A DNA stretch of 64,000 nucleotides from Amycolatopsis alkalitolerans (GTDB lineage: Bacteria > Actinomycetota > Actinomycetes > Mycobacteriales > Pseudonocardiaceae): NCBI RefSeq assembly GCF_006152065.1, contig NZ_VDFW01000005.1, positions 1 to 64,000 on the forward strand, written 5' to 3'. Shown here in pieces: positions 54,708 through 62,922 of the stretch. The notes under the pieces were generated by a model that was not told the DNA's origin, did no database searches, and saw only the letters and a list, made by a program, of their open reading frames with translations. The stretch's first letter is position 1. Each line of letters begins with the position of its first letter. Position numbers and translations under genes: made by a program.

Positions 54708-54721
54708 CGGGGATATCCCCG
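54708..54721. promoter_or_regulatory. Perfect 14-bp palindrome upstream of the sigB promoter
   Basis: CGGGGATATCCCCG is completely self-complementary and lies 19 bp upstream of the putative -35 of sigB, between sigB and dtd. It is a likely protein-binding site; the factor is unknown. The rest of 54546-54768 contains no gene. Confidence 0.45.
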
Positions 54722-54768
54722 GTCCGGTTGCTCGACCAAACCTGAGGTTCTCCTGAGAGAGGAATGGT

Positions 54769-55194
54769 TCAGACCTCTATCAGGACGGTGAAGGGACCGT
54801 CGTTCACGCTCGAGACCGCCATCTTCGCGCCGAAGCTGCCAGTACTGACACGGGTTCCGCGCCCGCGGAGTTCACTCGCGACGGCATCGAACAGCGTTTC
54901 CGCGACCTCCGGGCGGGCCGCGGCGCTCCACGAAGGGCGCCGCCCTTTGCGCGTGTCTCCATAAAGCGTGAATTGGCTCACGAGGAGTAATGGGGCGCCG
55001 GTACTCGCCACGGATTCCTCGTCGTTCAGGATGCGCAACTCGTGCAGCTTCCGCGCCATGACGACCGCTTTGTCCGGTGTGTCGTCCTTGTGCACACCGA
55101 GAAGGACCAGCAGCCCCGGCTCGTCGACGGCGCCCACGATTTCGCCTTCGACCGTGACGCTCGCTTCGGTCACCCGCGCGACGACCGCCCTCAC
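54769..55194 (-). CDS. dtd: D-aminoacyl-tRNA deacylase
   Basis: A 141-residue DTD enzyme that removes D-amino acids mischarged on tRNA. Both family motifs are intact: VSQFTLYGD (SQxTL) and VNDGPFT (NxGPxT). GTG 55194 follows AGGAGGCGGC and gives exactly the normal length. It may be co-transcribed with the methyltransferase gene that ends 71 bp upstream. Confidence 0.95.
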   Translation of the reverse strand: MRAVVARVTEASVTVEGEIVGAVDEPGLLVLLGVHKDDTPDKAVVMARKLHELRILNDEESVASTGAPLLLVSQFTLYGDTRKGRRPSWSAAARPEVAETLFDAVASELRGRGTRVSTGSFGAKMAVSSVNDGPFTVLIEV

Positions 55195-55264
55195 GCCGCC
55201 TCCTGTGTCCTGCGGGGCACCCGCACCCGGTCGGCTCGCATGATCGGGGCTTCGCGATTGTCGA

Positions 55265-56764
55265 TCATGCCGCCTCCAGCATGCCGTGCCGTACGAGCTC
55301 CCGGACCATCGGCAGCGCCGCGTCCTGAAGTTCCTCCACACTGTCGCCGTGGGCGAAGGACAGCAGTTCCAGGAGGTCCGACAGCGGCAAGGCGCCCCGG
55401 CAACCCGCGAGAAGCGCCGTGGCGAGCTCGTCCAGCTCATGCTGCCAGCCCGGCCCGTCCGTGCGGTGCAGGCGGCGGATCGTGGTCTCCCAGCCTTCCT
55501 CACCGGGACCGGCGACGGTCTCCAGCAGCACCGTCGCCGGCACCCGGAACCGCGTGGCCAGCAGGTCGTCCCCGTGCTCGCGCAGCCACGCGACGCGGTC
55601 CAGCCAGCCGCCGGCCTCCGGGCCCAGCGGGTCGTCGAAGGCGTGCCGCAGGTCCTCGCACACGATCGTGGGGTGCGCGACCTCCGCGCGGCGCAGGGTG
55701 ACGAAGCCGAACCCGACGCCTTGCACCTTGTTGTCGGCGAACCAGTCCAGCCAGGCGCTCGCCTTGGCCCGGCCCTCCGGTGAACGCGGATCGATCCCGG
55801 CGTCACGGAGCCAGGTCCCGACATACAGTCCGGGATCGGCGACGTCGCGCTGTACGAACCAGGCGTCGGCCCGTGGGGGCAGCCACCGTGTCACCCGGTC
55901 GGCCCAGTCTTCGCCGTCGACGTGCAGCCACGACGCGAGCAGCTGGCCGACCCCGCCCTCGGTGAGGAACGCGGGCAGCTGGCGGACGACGAGCGCGGAG
56001 GCGTCGTCCCCGGCCAGGCCGGAGTCGCGGTAGGTGTAGTCGACGCGCGGCGGCCCGACGACGAACGGCGGGTTGCACACGATCTGGTCGAACCGCCGCC
56101 GCGCGACGGGGGCGAACCACTCGCCGCGCGCCAGTTCGACGTCGAGCCCGTTGAGCCGGAAGGTGGCGTCCGCGAGCGCGAGCGCACGTGCGGAGACGTC
56201 GGTCGCCGTCACCCGCCGGGCGTGTCGTGCCCCGTGCAGGGCCTGGACGCCGCAGCCGGTACCGAGATCCAGCAGGGTGCCCACCGGGCGCCGGATCGTC
56301 GCGCGGATCAGGCTGAGCGACGCGTGGCCGACCCCGAGCACGTGCTCCGGCGGCACTTCACCGCCCAGCAGGTCGGAGTCGAGATCCGAGATGACCCACC
56401 ATTCGCCCTGCTCGTCGCCGTGCGGGCGGATGTCGAGCCCGGCCGCGAGCGACTCTCCGTCGGCCCGCAGCAGGCCGACCGCCAGCGCGTCCTCGATTGT
56501 GACCGGCGCCAGCGCGGCCTCGACCTCCGCCGAGGGCTCGCTGCCGCCGAGCAGGAACAGGCGGATCAACGTGCCCAGCTCCCCGGCGTACCGGCTCACC
56601 CGGAACGCGAGTTCGGGCTCGCCCCGGCCCAGCGCGGCGTGCGCGGCGGCGCCGAGCGCCTCCAGCACGCCATCGGCGTCGTAGCGCGTCCGCTGGAAGG
56701 CCTCGCGCAGGCGGGCACACAGCTCGTCGGAGAACTCGGGAATCACAGGGAGTGATCTTCCCAT
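55265..56764 (-). CDS. Class I methyltransferase with NPPF motif (RNA or protein substrate)
   Basis: A 499-residue protein. A helical N-terminal domain (1-150) precedes a SAM-binding domain with LLDLGTGCGVQALHGARHA and IVCNPPFVVGPP. The NPPF motif marks enzymes methylating a planar NH2 (adenine, guanine or glutamine), as in PrmC and RlmG-like enzymes. A long C-terminal region (330-499) with many acidic residues completes it. The type is widespread in actinobacteria; the substrate is not known. ATG 56764 is divergent from the M20 peptidase gene. Confidence 0.85.
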   Translation of the reverse strand: MGRSLPVIPEFSDELCARLREAFQRTRYDADGVLEALGAAAHAALGRGEPELAFRVSRYAGELGTLIRLFLLGGSEPSAEVEAALAPVTIEDALAVGLLRADGESLAAGLDIRPHGDEQGEWWVISDLDSDLLGGEVPPEHVLGVGHASLSLIRATIRRPVGTLLDLGTGCGVQALHGARHARRVTATDVSARALALADATFRLNGLDVELARGEWFAPVARRRFDQIVCNPPFVVGPPRVDYTYRDSGLAGDDASALVVRQLPAFLTEGGVGQLLASWLHVDGEDWADRVTRWLPPRADAWFVQRDVADPGLYVGTWLRDAGIDPRSPEGRAKASAWLDWFADNKVQGVGFGFVTLRRAEVAHPTIVCEDLRHAFDDPLGPEAGGWLDRVAWLREHGDDLLATRFRVPATVLLETVAGPGEEGWETTIRRLHRTDGPGWQHELDELATALLAGCRGALPLSDLLELLSFAHGDSVEELQDAALPMVRELVRHGMLEAA

Positions 56765-56784
56765 GAGTGTGCTGGGATGGCGGG

Positions 56785-58035
56785 ATGACCACCGTCCTCA
56801 CGCCGCTCGACGGCCTGCTGCCTTCGCTGCGGGAGCTGTATCTCGACCTCCACGAACACCCGGAACTGTCCTTCGCCGAGCACCGGACGGCGGCGGAGTT
56901 GGCGCGGCGCCTCGGCGCGGCGGGGTACGACGTGCACACGGGTATCGGCGGCACAGGCGTGCTCGGCGTACTGCGCAACGGCGACGGCCCGGTCGTGATG
57001 CTGCGGGCCGATATCGACGCGCTCCCGGTGGAGGAGAAGACCGGGCTCGCCTACGCGAGCCGGGCACGCGGCCAGGACGCCGAGGGCAGGGACGTGCCGG
57101 TGATGCACGCGTGCGGGCACGACATGCACGCGACCTGGCTCTGTGGAGCGGCCGATCTGCTCGCGCGTGGGCGGGAGGCCTGGCGTGGCACGCTGCTCGT
57201 CGTCGTCCAGCCGGGCGAGGAGCAGGGCTCGGGGGCGAAGGCGATGATGCGCGACGGGCTCTTCGACATCGCGGGGAAACCGTCCGTGGTGCTGGGCCAG
57301 CACGTCGTGCCGGGCCCGGCGGGCTGGGTGCTGACCCGCCCTGGCGTGATCATGGCCGCGACGGACTCGCTGCGGATCGTGCTGCACGGCCGTGGCGGGC
57401 ACGGTTCGCGCCCCGAGACGACGGTCGACCCCGCAGTGATGGCCGCGTCGGTCGTGATGCGGTTGCAGACGGTCGTCTCGCGGGAGATCTCCGCGACCGA
57501 GTCGGCGGTGGTGACCGTCGGCCAGATGCACGTCGGGACTGCGAGCAACATCATCGCCGACGAAGCCGTGCTCGAGGTCAACGTGCGCACGTTCGACGAG
57601 CAGGTGCGCGAGAAGGTGCTGGCCGCGATCGACCGGATCGTGCGGGCCGAGGCGATGGCCGCCGGCGCGCCGAAACCGCCCGAGATCACGACGCTGGCGA
57701 GCTTCTCCGTGACGGCGAACGACGAGGCCGCGAACGCGAACCTGACCACGGTGTTCCGCGAGCACTTCGGGGCCGAGCGGGTCATCGAGGCGCCCCTGGT
57801 GACCGGCAGCGAGGACTTCGGCGAGTTCGGCAGGGCGGCGGGGGCGCCGTCGGTGTTCTGGCTGGTCGGCGGGATGGACCCGGAGCAGGTACTGACGGCG
57901 ATGGCCGCGGGACGGTTCGAGCAGGACGTGCCGTCGAACCACTCGCCACTGTTCGCGCCGGTGCTCGAACCGACGCTGGCCACCGGGGTGGAGACGCTGG
58001 CGATAGGTGCGCTCGCGTACCTGTCGATGACATGA
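56785..58035 (+). CDS. M20 family amidohydrolase
   Basis: A 416-residue di-zinc aminoacylase-like enzyme (M20D). Metal-binding and catalytic pieces are RADIDALPVEEKTG, HACGHDMHATWL, and QPGEEQGSGAKAM with the Glu pair; the late GSEDFGEFG also belongs to the site. It probably hydrolyses N-acyl amino acids or similar amides. ATG 56785 has GGATGGCGGG upstream. A second M20 gene follows after 7 bp. Confidence 0.92.
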   Translation: MTTVLTPLDGLLPSLRELYLDLHEHPELSFAEHRTAAELARRLGAAGYDVHTGIGGTGVLGVLRNGDGPVVMLRADIDALPVEEKTGLAYASRARGQDAEGRDVPVMHACGHDMHATWLCGAADLLARGREAWRGTLLVVVQPGEEQGSGAKAMMRDGLFDIAGKPSVVLGQHVVPGPAGWVLTRPGVIMAATDSLRIVLHGRGGHGSRPETTVDPAVMAASVVMRLQTVVSREISATESAVVTVGQMHVGTASNIIADEAVLEVNVRTFDEQVREKVLAAIDRIVRAEAMAAGAPKPPEITTLASFSVTANDEAANANLTTVFREHFGAERVIEAPLVTGSEDFGEFGRAAGAPSVFWLVGGMDPEQVLTAMAAGRFEQDVPSNHSPLFAPVLEPTLATGVETLAIGALAYLSMT

Positions 58036-58042
58036 TCGCGGC

Positions 58043-59152
58043 ATGCCCGACGTAGTCGCCCTCACCCGCAGCCTGATCGGCCTCGACACGGTCAACCACA
58101 ACGAAAGCGCGGCGCTCAAGGTTCTGGCCCCGCTACTGGAAGAAGCCGGGTTCATCGTCACGGTCGCCGAGCACGAGCCCGGCCGCGGCACGCTTGTCGC
58201 GGACTGGCACACCGATCTGACCACGCCACCGCTGTGCCTGTCCGGGCACGTCGACACCGTCCCCCTCGGTGCCGCCAAGTGGCGGCACGAGCCGTTCGGG
58301 GAACTCGACGGCGACCGGCTCTACGGCCGTGGTTCGAGCGACATGAAAGGCGGCGTCGCGGCGATCGTGCTCGCCGCCACCAAGATCGCGGCGACGCAGC
58401 CGAAGCGTGCGGGGCTGCGTCTCGTGCTCACCGCCGCTGAAGAGACCGGCTCGCTCGGCGCCCGCCACGCCGCCGAGCACCTCCTCGACGAGCCGAGCGG
58501 CCCCCTCGTGATCGCCGAACCGACCGCGAACGCCGTCGTACAGGGGCACAAGGGCGCACTGTGGCTGGAGGCGCTGGCCACCGGCGTCACCGCGCACGGC
58601 TCGATGCCGCACCTCGGCGACAACGCGATCTACAAGCTGGCCAGTGCGATCACCCGGCTCGCCGGGCACGACTTCGGCCTCGCGCCGCACCCGATCATGG
58701 GCCCGCCGACGCTCAACGTCGGCACCATCGAGGGCGGGCTCAACACCAACTCGGTGCCCGATCGCGCCGTCGCCACCATCGACGTCCGCACCATCGCGGG
58801 CCAGGACCACGCGGAAATCCTCGCCGCGCTCGCGCGCGTGGCCGGCGACGAGGTCGAACTGCGCCCGCTGGTCGATCTGCCGCCGGTATGGACCGACCCG
58901 GAAGGCGAATGGGCGCGCGCGGTGGCGGGCATCGTCCACGACGTCACCGGGGAGGAGACCGAAGCGCGCTCGGCGACGTACTTCACCGACGCGTCCGTGC
59001 TGACTCCCGCGTTCGGCGGCGTGCCCACGATCATCTGCGGGCCGGGTGAAGCGGAACAGGCGCACGTAACCGACGAATGGTGTTCCGTGACACGCCTCGA
59101 GCAGTCGGCGGAGATCTTCGAGCGGCTCTGCGCAGATTGGTGTCAAATCTGA
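58043..59152 (+). CDS. M20 family deacylase/peptidase (ArgE/DapE type)
   Basis: A 369-residue di-zinc hydrolase. LSGHVDTVPLGAAKW gives the first metal ligands, GRGSSDMKGGVAAIV the bridging Asp, and AAEETGSLGARHA the catalytic Glu pair. ArgE, DapE and CPG2 relatives remove acyl or glutamyl groups; the exact substrate is open. Adjacent to the other M20 gene, so the two may act in sequence. The ATG lies 6 nt after CATGAT, perhaps leaderless. Confidence 0.9.
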   Translation: MPDVVALTRSLIGLDTVNHNESAALKVLAPLLEEAGFIVTVAEHEPGRGTLVADWHTDLTTPPLCLSGHVDTVPLGAAKWRHEPFGELDGDRLYGRGSSDMKGGVAAIVLAATKIAATQPKRAGLRLVLTAAEETGSLGARHAAEHLLDEPSGPLVIAEPTANAVVQGHKGALWLEALATGVTAHGSMPHLGDNAIYKLASAITRLAGHDFGLAPHPIMGPPTLNVGTIEGGLNTNSVPDRAVATIDVRTIAGQDHAEILAALARVAGDEVELRPLVDLPPVWTDPEGEWARAVAGIVHDVTGEETEARSATYFTDASVLTPAFGGVPTIICGPGEAEQAHVTDEWCSVTRLEQSAEIFERLCADWCQI

Positions 59153-59214
59153 ACCCGTACCCGGCTATCGCCCGGATGCGTCGAGTGGGAGCATGGGACC
59201 AGGAGGTGGTCCCC

Positions 59215-59541
59215 GTGCACAACTCGTCCCGCGACCCCAGGGACGAGGCCGACCCGGTGCTCATCACCGAGGCCGCGCCCTCCTACGACCAGGAACACGC
59301 CGCCCGCAAACGCAAGTACATGACGATGATGGCGATGCGGTTCCCGTGCCTCATCCTGGCCGGCATCTTCTACCACACGTGGTGGCTCGCGCTGCTGTTC
59401 GTGGTGATCTCGGTGCCGCTGCCGTGGATCGCGGTGCTGATCGCGAACGACCGCCCGCCCCGGAAGGCCGAAGAAGTCAGCCGTTACCAGCGCGAGGCCC
59501 GGCAGCTCGAGCACCGCGAACACCGCATCATCGAAGGCTAG
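59215..59541 (+). CDS. DUF3099 membrane protein
   Basis: A 108-residue protein with the DUF3099 core DPVLITEAAPSYDQEHAARK and two transmembrane helices (about 45-80). It ends with a charged tail (REARQLEHREHRIIEG). Found near sigB in many actinobacteria; function unknown. GTG 59215 is 5 nt after AGGAGGTGG, which decides the start. The stop shares CTAG with the kinase gene. Confidence 0.88.
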   Translation: MHNSSRDPRDEADPVLITEAAPSYDQEHAARKRKYMTMMAMRFPCLILAGIFYHTWWLALLFVVISVPLPWIAVLIANDRPPRKAEEVSRYQREARQLEHREHRIIEG

Positions 59542-60404
59542 GGCTGCGCGCCGGCGCGCGAGACGGCGCGGGCGCCCAGCCGGGTTCCGGCCCGCAGCGC
59601 GTCCACAGTGGACGTTCCGGCGAGCCGCGCCGAAAGCACTCCGGCGTCGAACGCGTCACCGGCGCCGGTCGAATCCACGCACTCCGCCTCCTCCGCCGGA
59701 ACGCTCACCACGCCGTCCCCGTCCACCCAGCTCGCCCCGTCCGGCCCGGCGGTGACGGCGACCGCGCCGACCGTGTCCAGCAGCTTCCGTGCCGCGGCCG
59801 GATCCGCCGATCCGGTCAGCGCGACGAGTTCGTCGGTGTTCGGCAACAGCAGGTCCACGCCGCGCACGTCGTCGAGGAACCCCGGCGGGTCGTTCAGCAG
59901 CGCCGCGGACTGGGGGTCCACCGACGTGGTCAGGCCCGCCTCGCGCGCGATCGTCAGCGCGGCGAGCCCGCCCGGCCGCGAGGACGGATCGAGCAGCACA
60001 TAGCCGGACAGATGCAGATGGGCCGCGCCGGCCAGCACCGCGGGGTCGACGTCCTCGGCGCGAAATCGCGCGTTCGCCCCGCGGTCGGGCAACATGCTGC
60101 GCTGGCCGTCTCCATCGACGAGCACGACGACGCAGCAGGTCGCGGCCTCGGAGTCCACGGCGAAGGCACACCGCACGCCGGCGGCCTCCAGTTCCGAGCG
60201 GATGAGCCGCCCGCCCGCGTCGTCCCCGACGCGCGCCAGCAGGGTGGTGTCCATCCCGGTCGCGGCGAGCCACAACGCGGTGTTCGCGCCCGCGCCGCCG
60301 CCCTCCAACCGGACCTTCGCGCGGGAGTCACCGCCGTGCACGATCGCCTGCTCATGCCGGGCCACGACGTCCAAACCGGCATCACCGACCACGATCACCT
60401 TCAC
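59538..60404 (-). CDS. PfkB family carbohydrate kinase, probably pseudouridine kinase
   Basis: A 288-residue ribokinase-fold enzyme. The substrate region is VRLEGGGAGANTALWLA and the catalytic/anion-hole signature is DSTGAGDAFDAGV. GTG 60404 overlaps the psuG stop by 4 bp, so it should supply pseudouridine 5'-phosphate to PsuG. That role rests on gene pairing, not on residues specific to PsuK. Confidence 0.9.
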   Translation of the reverse strand: MKVIVVGDAGLDVVARHEQAIVHGGDSRAKVRLEGGGAGANTALWLAATGMDTTLLARVGDDAGGRLIRSELEAAGVRCAFAVDSEAATCCVVVLVDGDGQRSMLPDRGANARFRAEDVDPAVLAGAAHLHLSGYVLLDPSSRPGGLAALTIAREAGLTTSVDPQSAALLNDPPGFLDDVRGVDLLLPNTDELVALTGSADPAAARKLLDTVGAVAVTAGPDGASWVDGDGVVSVPAEEAECVDSTGAGDAFDAGVLSARLAGTSTVDALRAGTRLGARAVSRAGAQP

Positions 60405-61303
60405 GCCAGCTCCACGGCGATCTCCGCGGCGAGCTTCGCGTTCGAGACCACCAGCGCCTCGTTGGCGTCCAGGCTCACGCCGCCGCTCGCGGTGTGGAAA
60501 TGTTCCAGCAGCGCGGGCGTGACGTCCTTGCCGCGAATACCGTTGCCGCGCAACAACTCCAGCCCCTCCGTGAGCAGCCGGCCGTGCAGCTCTCTGTCCA
60601 TTTCGGACTCGGCGGGGATCGGGTTGGCCAGCAGCACACCGGATCCGGCGTAACGCCGGTGCGCGGCGACCACGGCGGCGGCCTGTGCGGGGTCCTCGAC
60701 GCGCCAGGGCACGGCGAGGCCGGACGAACGCAGGTAGAAGGCCGGGAAGTCCCCGGTGCGGTACCCGAGCACCGGTACCGAACTGGTCTCCAGGACCTCC
60801 AGCGTGGCGGCGATGTCGAGCACGGACTTGACCCCGGAGCACACGACCAGCGTGGGCACGCGCGCGAGGACACCGAGATCGGCCGACACGTCCCAGGACT
60901 CGCTCGCGCCGAGGTGCACGCCGCCGAGCCCGCCGGTGGCGAACACGCCGATCCCGGCCCGGTGGGCCAGCGCCGAGGTGCTCGCGACCGTCGTCGCCCC
61001 GGACCGGCCGAGTCCGGTCGCCGGACCCAGATCCCGCAGCGACAGCTTGTCCAGCCCGGCGCCGGCTGCGCATACGCGCTCCAATTGCGCGCCGGACAGT
61101 CCCGCCACGGGCGTCCCGTCGAGTACGGCGATGGTGGCGGGCACCGCGCCCGCGGCACGCACCGTCTCTTCCAGTCGCCGGGCGACGTCGAGGTTGCGCC
61201 CGGGCGGGAGCCCGTGGGACAGCAGAGTGCTTTCGAGCGCGACGACGGGCCTGCCGCTGTTGACGGCGTCGGCGACCTCGCCGGAGAGGGAAATCGGGAT
61301 CAC
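60401..61303 (-). CDS. psuG: Pseudouridine-5'-phosphate glycosidase
   Basis: A 300-residue PsuG enzyme, which reversibly cleaves pseudouridine 5'-phosphate to uracil and ribose 5-phosphate. Family strings are ALESTLLSHGLPPGRN, GVFATGGLGGVHLGA and NPIPAESEMD, with the catalytic Lys region near GAGLDKLSLRDL. GTG start at 61303. First gene of a two-gene pseudouridine salvage operon. Confidence 0.94.
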   Translation of the reverse strand: MIPISLSGEVADAVNSGRPVVALESTLLSHGLPPGRNLDVARRLEETVRAAGAVPATIAVLDGTPVAGLSGAQLERVCAAGAGLDKLSLRDLGPATGLGRSGATTVASTSALAHRAGIGVFATGGLGGVHLGASESWDVSADLGVLARVPTLVVCSGVKSVLDIAATLEVLETSSVPVLGYRTGDFPAFYLRSSGLAVPWRVEDPAQAAAVVAAHRRYAGSGVLLANPIPAESEMDRELHGRLLTEGLELLRGNGIRGKDVTPALLEHFHTASGGVSLDANEALVVSNAKLAAEIAVELA

Positions 61304-61403
61304 GACGGACCATCCTCACCGACGCGAGCGCCCAAGCCCGCGGCGGGTACATCGGCGCGCGGACGGCCTTCGCCTTCCGGGCACGCTGCGGCATCATAGG
61401 GGC

Positions 61404-61652
61404 ATGAGCACGACGACTCTGCCGGAGACCGACACCCGGCCCGAGACCACCGAAGAAACCGATACCGACCAGCCGAAGATGTTCCACTACGTGCGCAAGA
61501 ACAAGATCGCCGAGAGCGCGGTCATGGGCACGCACGTGGTGGCGCTGTGCGGTGAAGTCTTCCCGGTGACGCGTTCGCCGAAGCCAGGTTCGCCGGTGTG
61601 CCCGGCGTGCAAGGAGATCTACGAGGGCCTGCGCCCCGGCCCCGAGGACTGA
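61404..61652 (+). CDS. DUF3039 zinc-ribbon protein
   Basis: An 82-residue protein: acidic, Thr-rich N-terminus, then the DUF3039 core MFHYVRKNKIAESAVMGTHV. Cysteines in ALCGEVF and VCPACKEIYEG suit a zinc site. Widespread next to sigB-region genes in actinobacteria; function unknown. ATG 61404 is 6 nt after CATCAT, possibly leaderless. The 3' end overlaps the convergent YihY gene by 34 bp. Confidence 0.88.
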   Translation: MSTTTLPETDTRPETTEETDTDQPKMFHYVRKNKIAESAVMGTHVVALCGEVFPVTRSPKPGSPVCPACKEIYEGLRPGPED

Positions 61653-62716
61653 TCGGGCACCCGCGCGCCGCCCGCCGGGGGCCCCGGCGGGCGGTCGTTC
61701 GTGTCCACCCGGGGCTCGACAGGCGGGTTGGCCCGGGGCTCCGTCGGCGGTTCGGCGTCCGTCCGGGGCTCCACCGGATCCTCGTGGCTCATGCGCTCCA
61801 TCTCCAGCCGCCGCCACCTTCGCCGCTGGCGGCGGGTCATCTTCGCCGGCCACAGTTCCTGGATGGCGGCGTTGAAGTACGCGCCGCCCACCACGGCCAT
61901 CCCGATGAAGAAGGTGAACAGCAGCCACGCGATCGGTGTCGCGAGCGCGCCGTAGGTGTACCCGGTGCGAGTGATCCAGGTCAGGTAGATGCGCAGCCCG
62001 ATACTGGACAGCAGGAAGATCACCATCGCCAGCGCCGCGCCCGGCAGCCCCCGGTGCCAGGGCAGCCGCTTCGGCAGGGCGAGCTTGTACAGCGTCGCGA
62101 GCGCGAGTATCAGGCCGACGGCCAGCACCGGGTAGTACCCGATGCCGATCCAGGTCGACAGCGTCGGCTGCCACGAGTCCGGGAACACGTCGACGAGCAG
62201 GTTCGGCCCGATCGCGATCACCGGCAGGCCGATCACCAGCAGGACCAGCCCGCACAGGTACAGCAGCAGCGCGAAGATCCGTTGCCATACCTCGTTCCGC
62301 ACGCCGTACTGCCCGTGCGCCACGGTGATCGCGTCGACGAACGAGGACATCGCCGAGGAGCCCGCCCACAGTGAGATCACGAACCCGACCGAGACGATCT
62401 CGCCCTTGCCGGTGGTCAGGATGTCGTCGACGGTGGGCACGATGATCTGGGTGACCACGTTCCCGGTGAACACCCGCTCGGTGAACGTGATGATCTTGTC
62501 GTGCACGTTCGCGACGAATCCGGCGCCGAACCAGTCGCCCATGAAGCCCAGGCTCCCGAGCAGCCCCAGCAGCAGCGGCGGCAGTGACAGCGTCTGCCAG
62601 AACGCCGCTTCCGCGGACTCAGAGAAGATGTTCCCGTCCCACGCCTTGGCGAACGTGCGGCCGATCAGCCGCCGGGCACCTTTGCGCGGTGGCGGGGCTG
62701 CGGGCTTGTCACTCAT
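61619..62716 (-). CDS. YihY/BrkB-like inner-membrane protein
   Basis: A 365-residue protein with six main transmembrane helices (about residues 40-300). The conserved start of the family is GNIFSESAEAAFWQTLSLPP. The C-terminal cytoplasmic tail is Arg- and Pro-rich (QRRRWRRLEME, then many Glu/Pro repeats). Once called ribonuclease BN by mistake; real function unclear. ATG 62716 is chosen; ATG 62737 would add seven residues, and neither has a clear ribosome site. Confidence 0.88.
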   Translation of the reverse strand: MSDKPAAPPPRKGARRLIGRTFAKAWDGNIFSESAEAAFWQTLSLPPLLLGLLGSLGFMGDWFGAGFVANVHDKIITFTERVFTGNVVTQIIVPTVDDILTTGKGEIVSVGFVISLWAGSSAMSSFVDAITVAHGQYGVRNEVWQRIFALLLYLCGLVLLVIGLPVIAIGPNLLVDVFPDSWQPTLSTWIGIGYYPVLAVGLILALATLYKLALPKRLPWHRGLPGAALAMVIFLLSSIGLRIYLTWITRTGYTYGALATPIAWLLFTFFIGMAVVGGAYFNAAIQELWPAKMTRRQRRRWRRLEMERMSHEDPVEPRTDAEPPTEPRANPPVEPRVDTNDRPPGPPAGGARVPDQSSGPGRRPS

Positions 62717-62832
62717 GTCGTGTCCAGGATGGTCCATCCGGGCGCATTTGGCGCGCCGGCGGTGTGGCGTGTTCCACTCTGCCGTGCCGATACCGGGCCG
62801 CGCCGGGGGAGACCGGTAATCTCTTCCGAGCG

Positions 62833-62880
62833 CCCTCACTCCCACCCGGCGTCGCGGCCGGGCTCTGCCGTGAGGGTTTT
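62833..62880 (+). terminator. Hairpin with U-tract in the helicase leader
   Basis: CCCTCAC (62833-62839) pairs with GTGAGGG (62870-62876), with an inner CCGGC/GCCGG helix, followed by TTTT. It points towards the helicase gene 43 bp downstream and has no upstream plus-strand gene to terminate, so attenuation is possible. Confidence 0.45.
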
Positions 62881-62922
62881 CGCATGTGGCACCCGGGATC
62901 GGCGAGAGGAGGGGGAACACCC

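Noticed and set aside
60405-62369. Upstream extension of the kinase frame to nearly 2 kb
   Set aside because: The kinase homology begins at GTG 60404; the extension runs antisense-out-of-frame through psuG and YihY genes.
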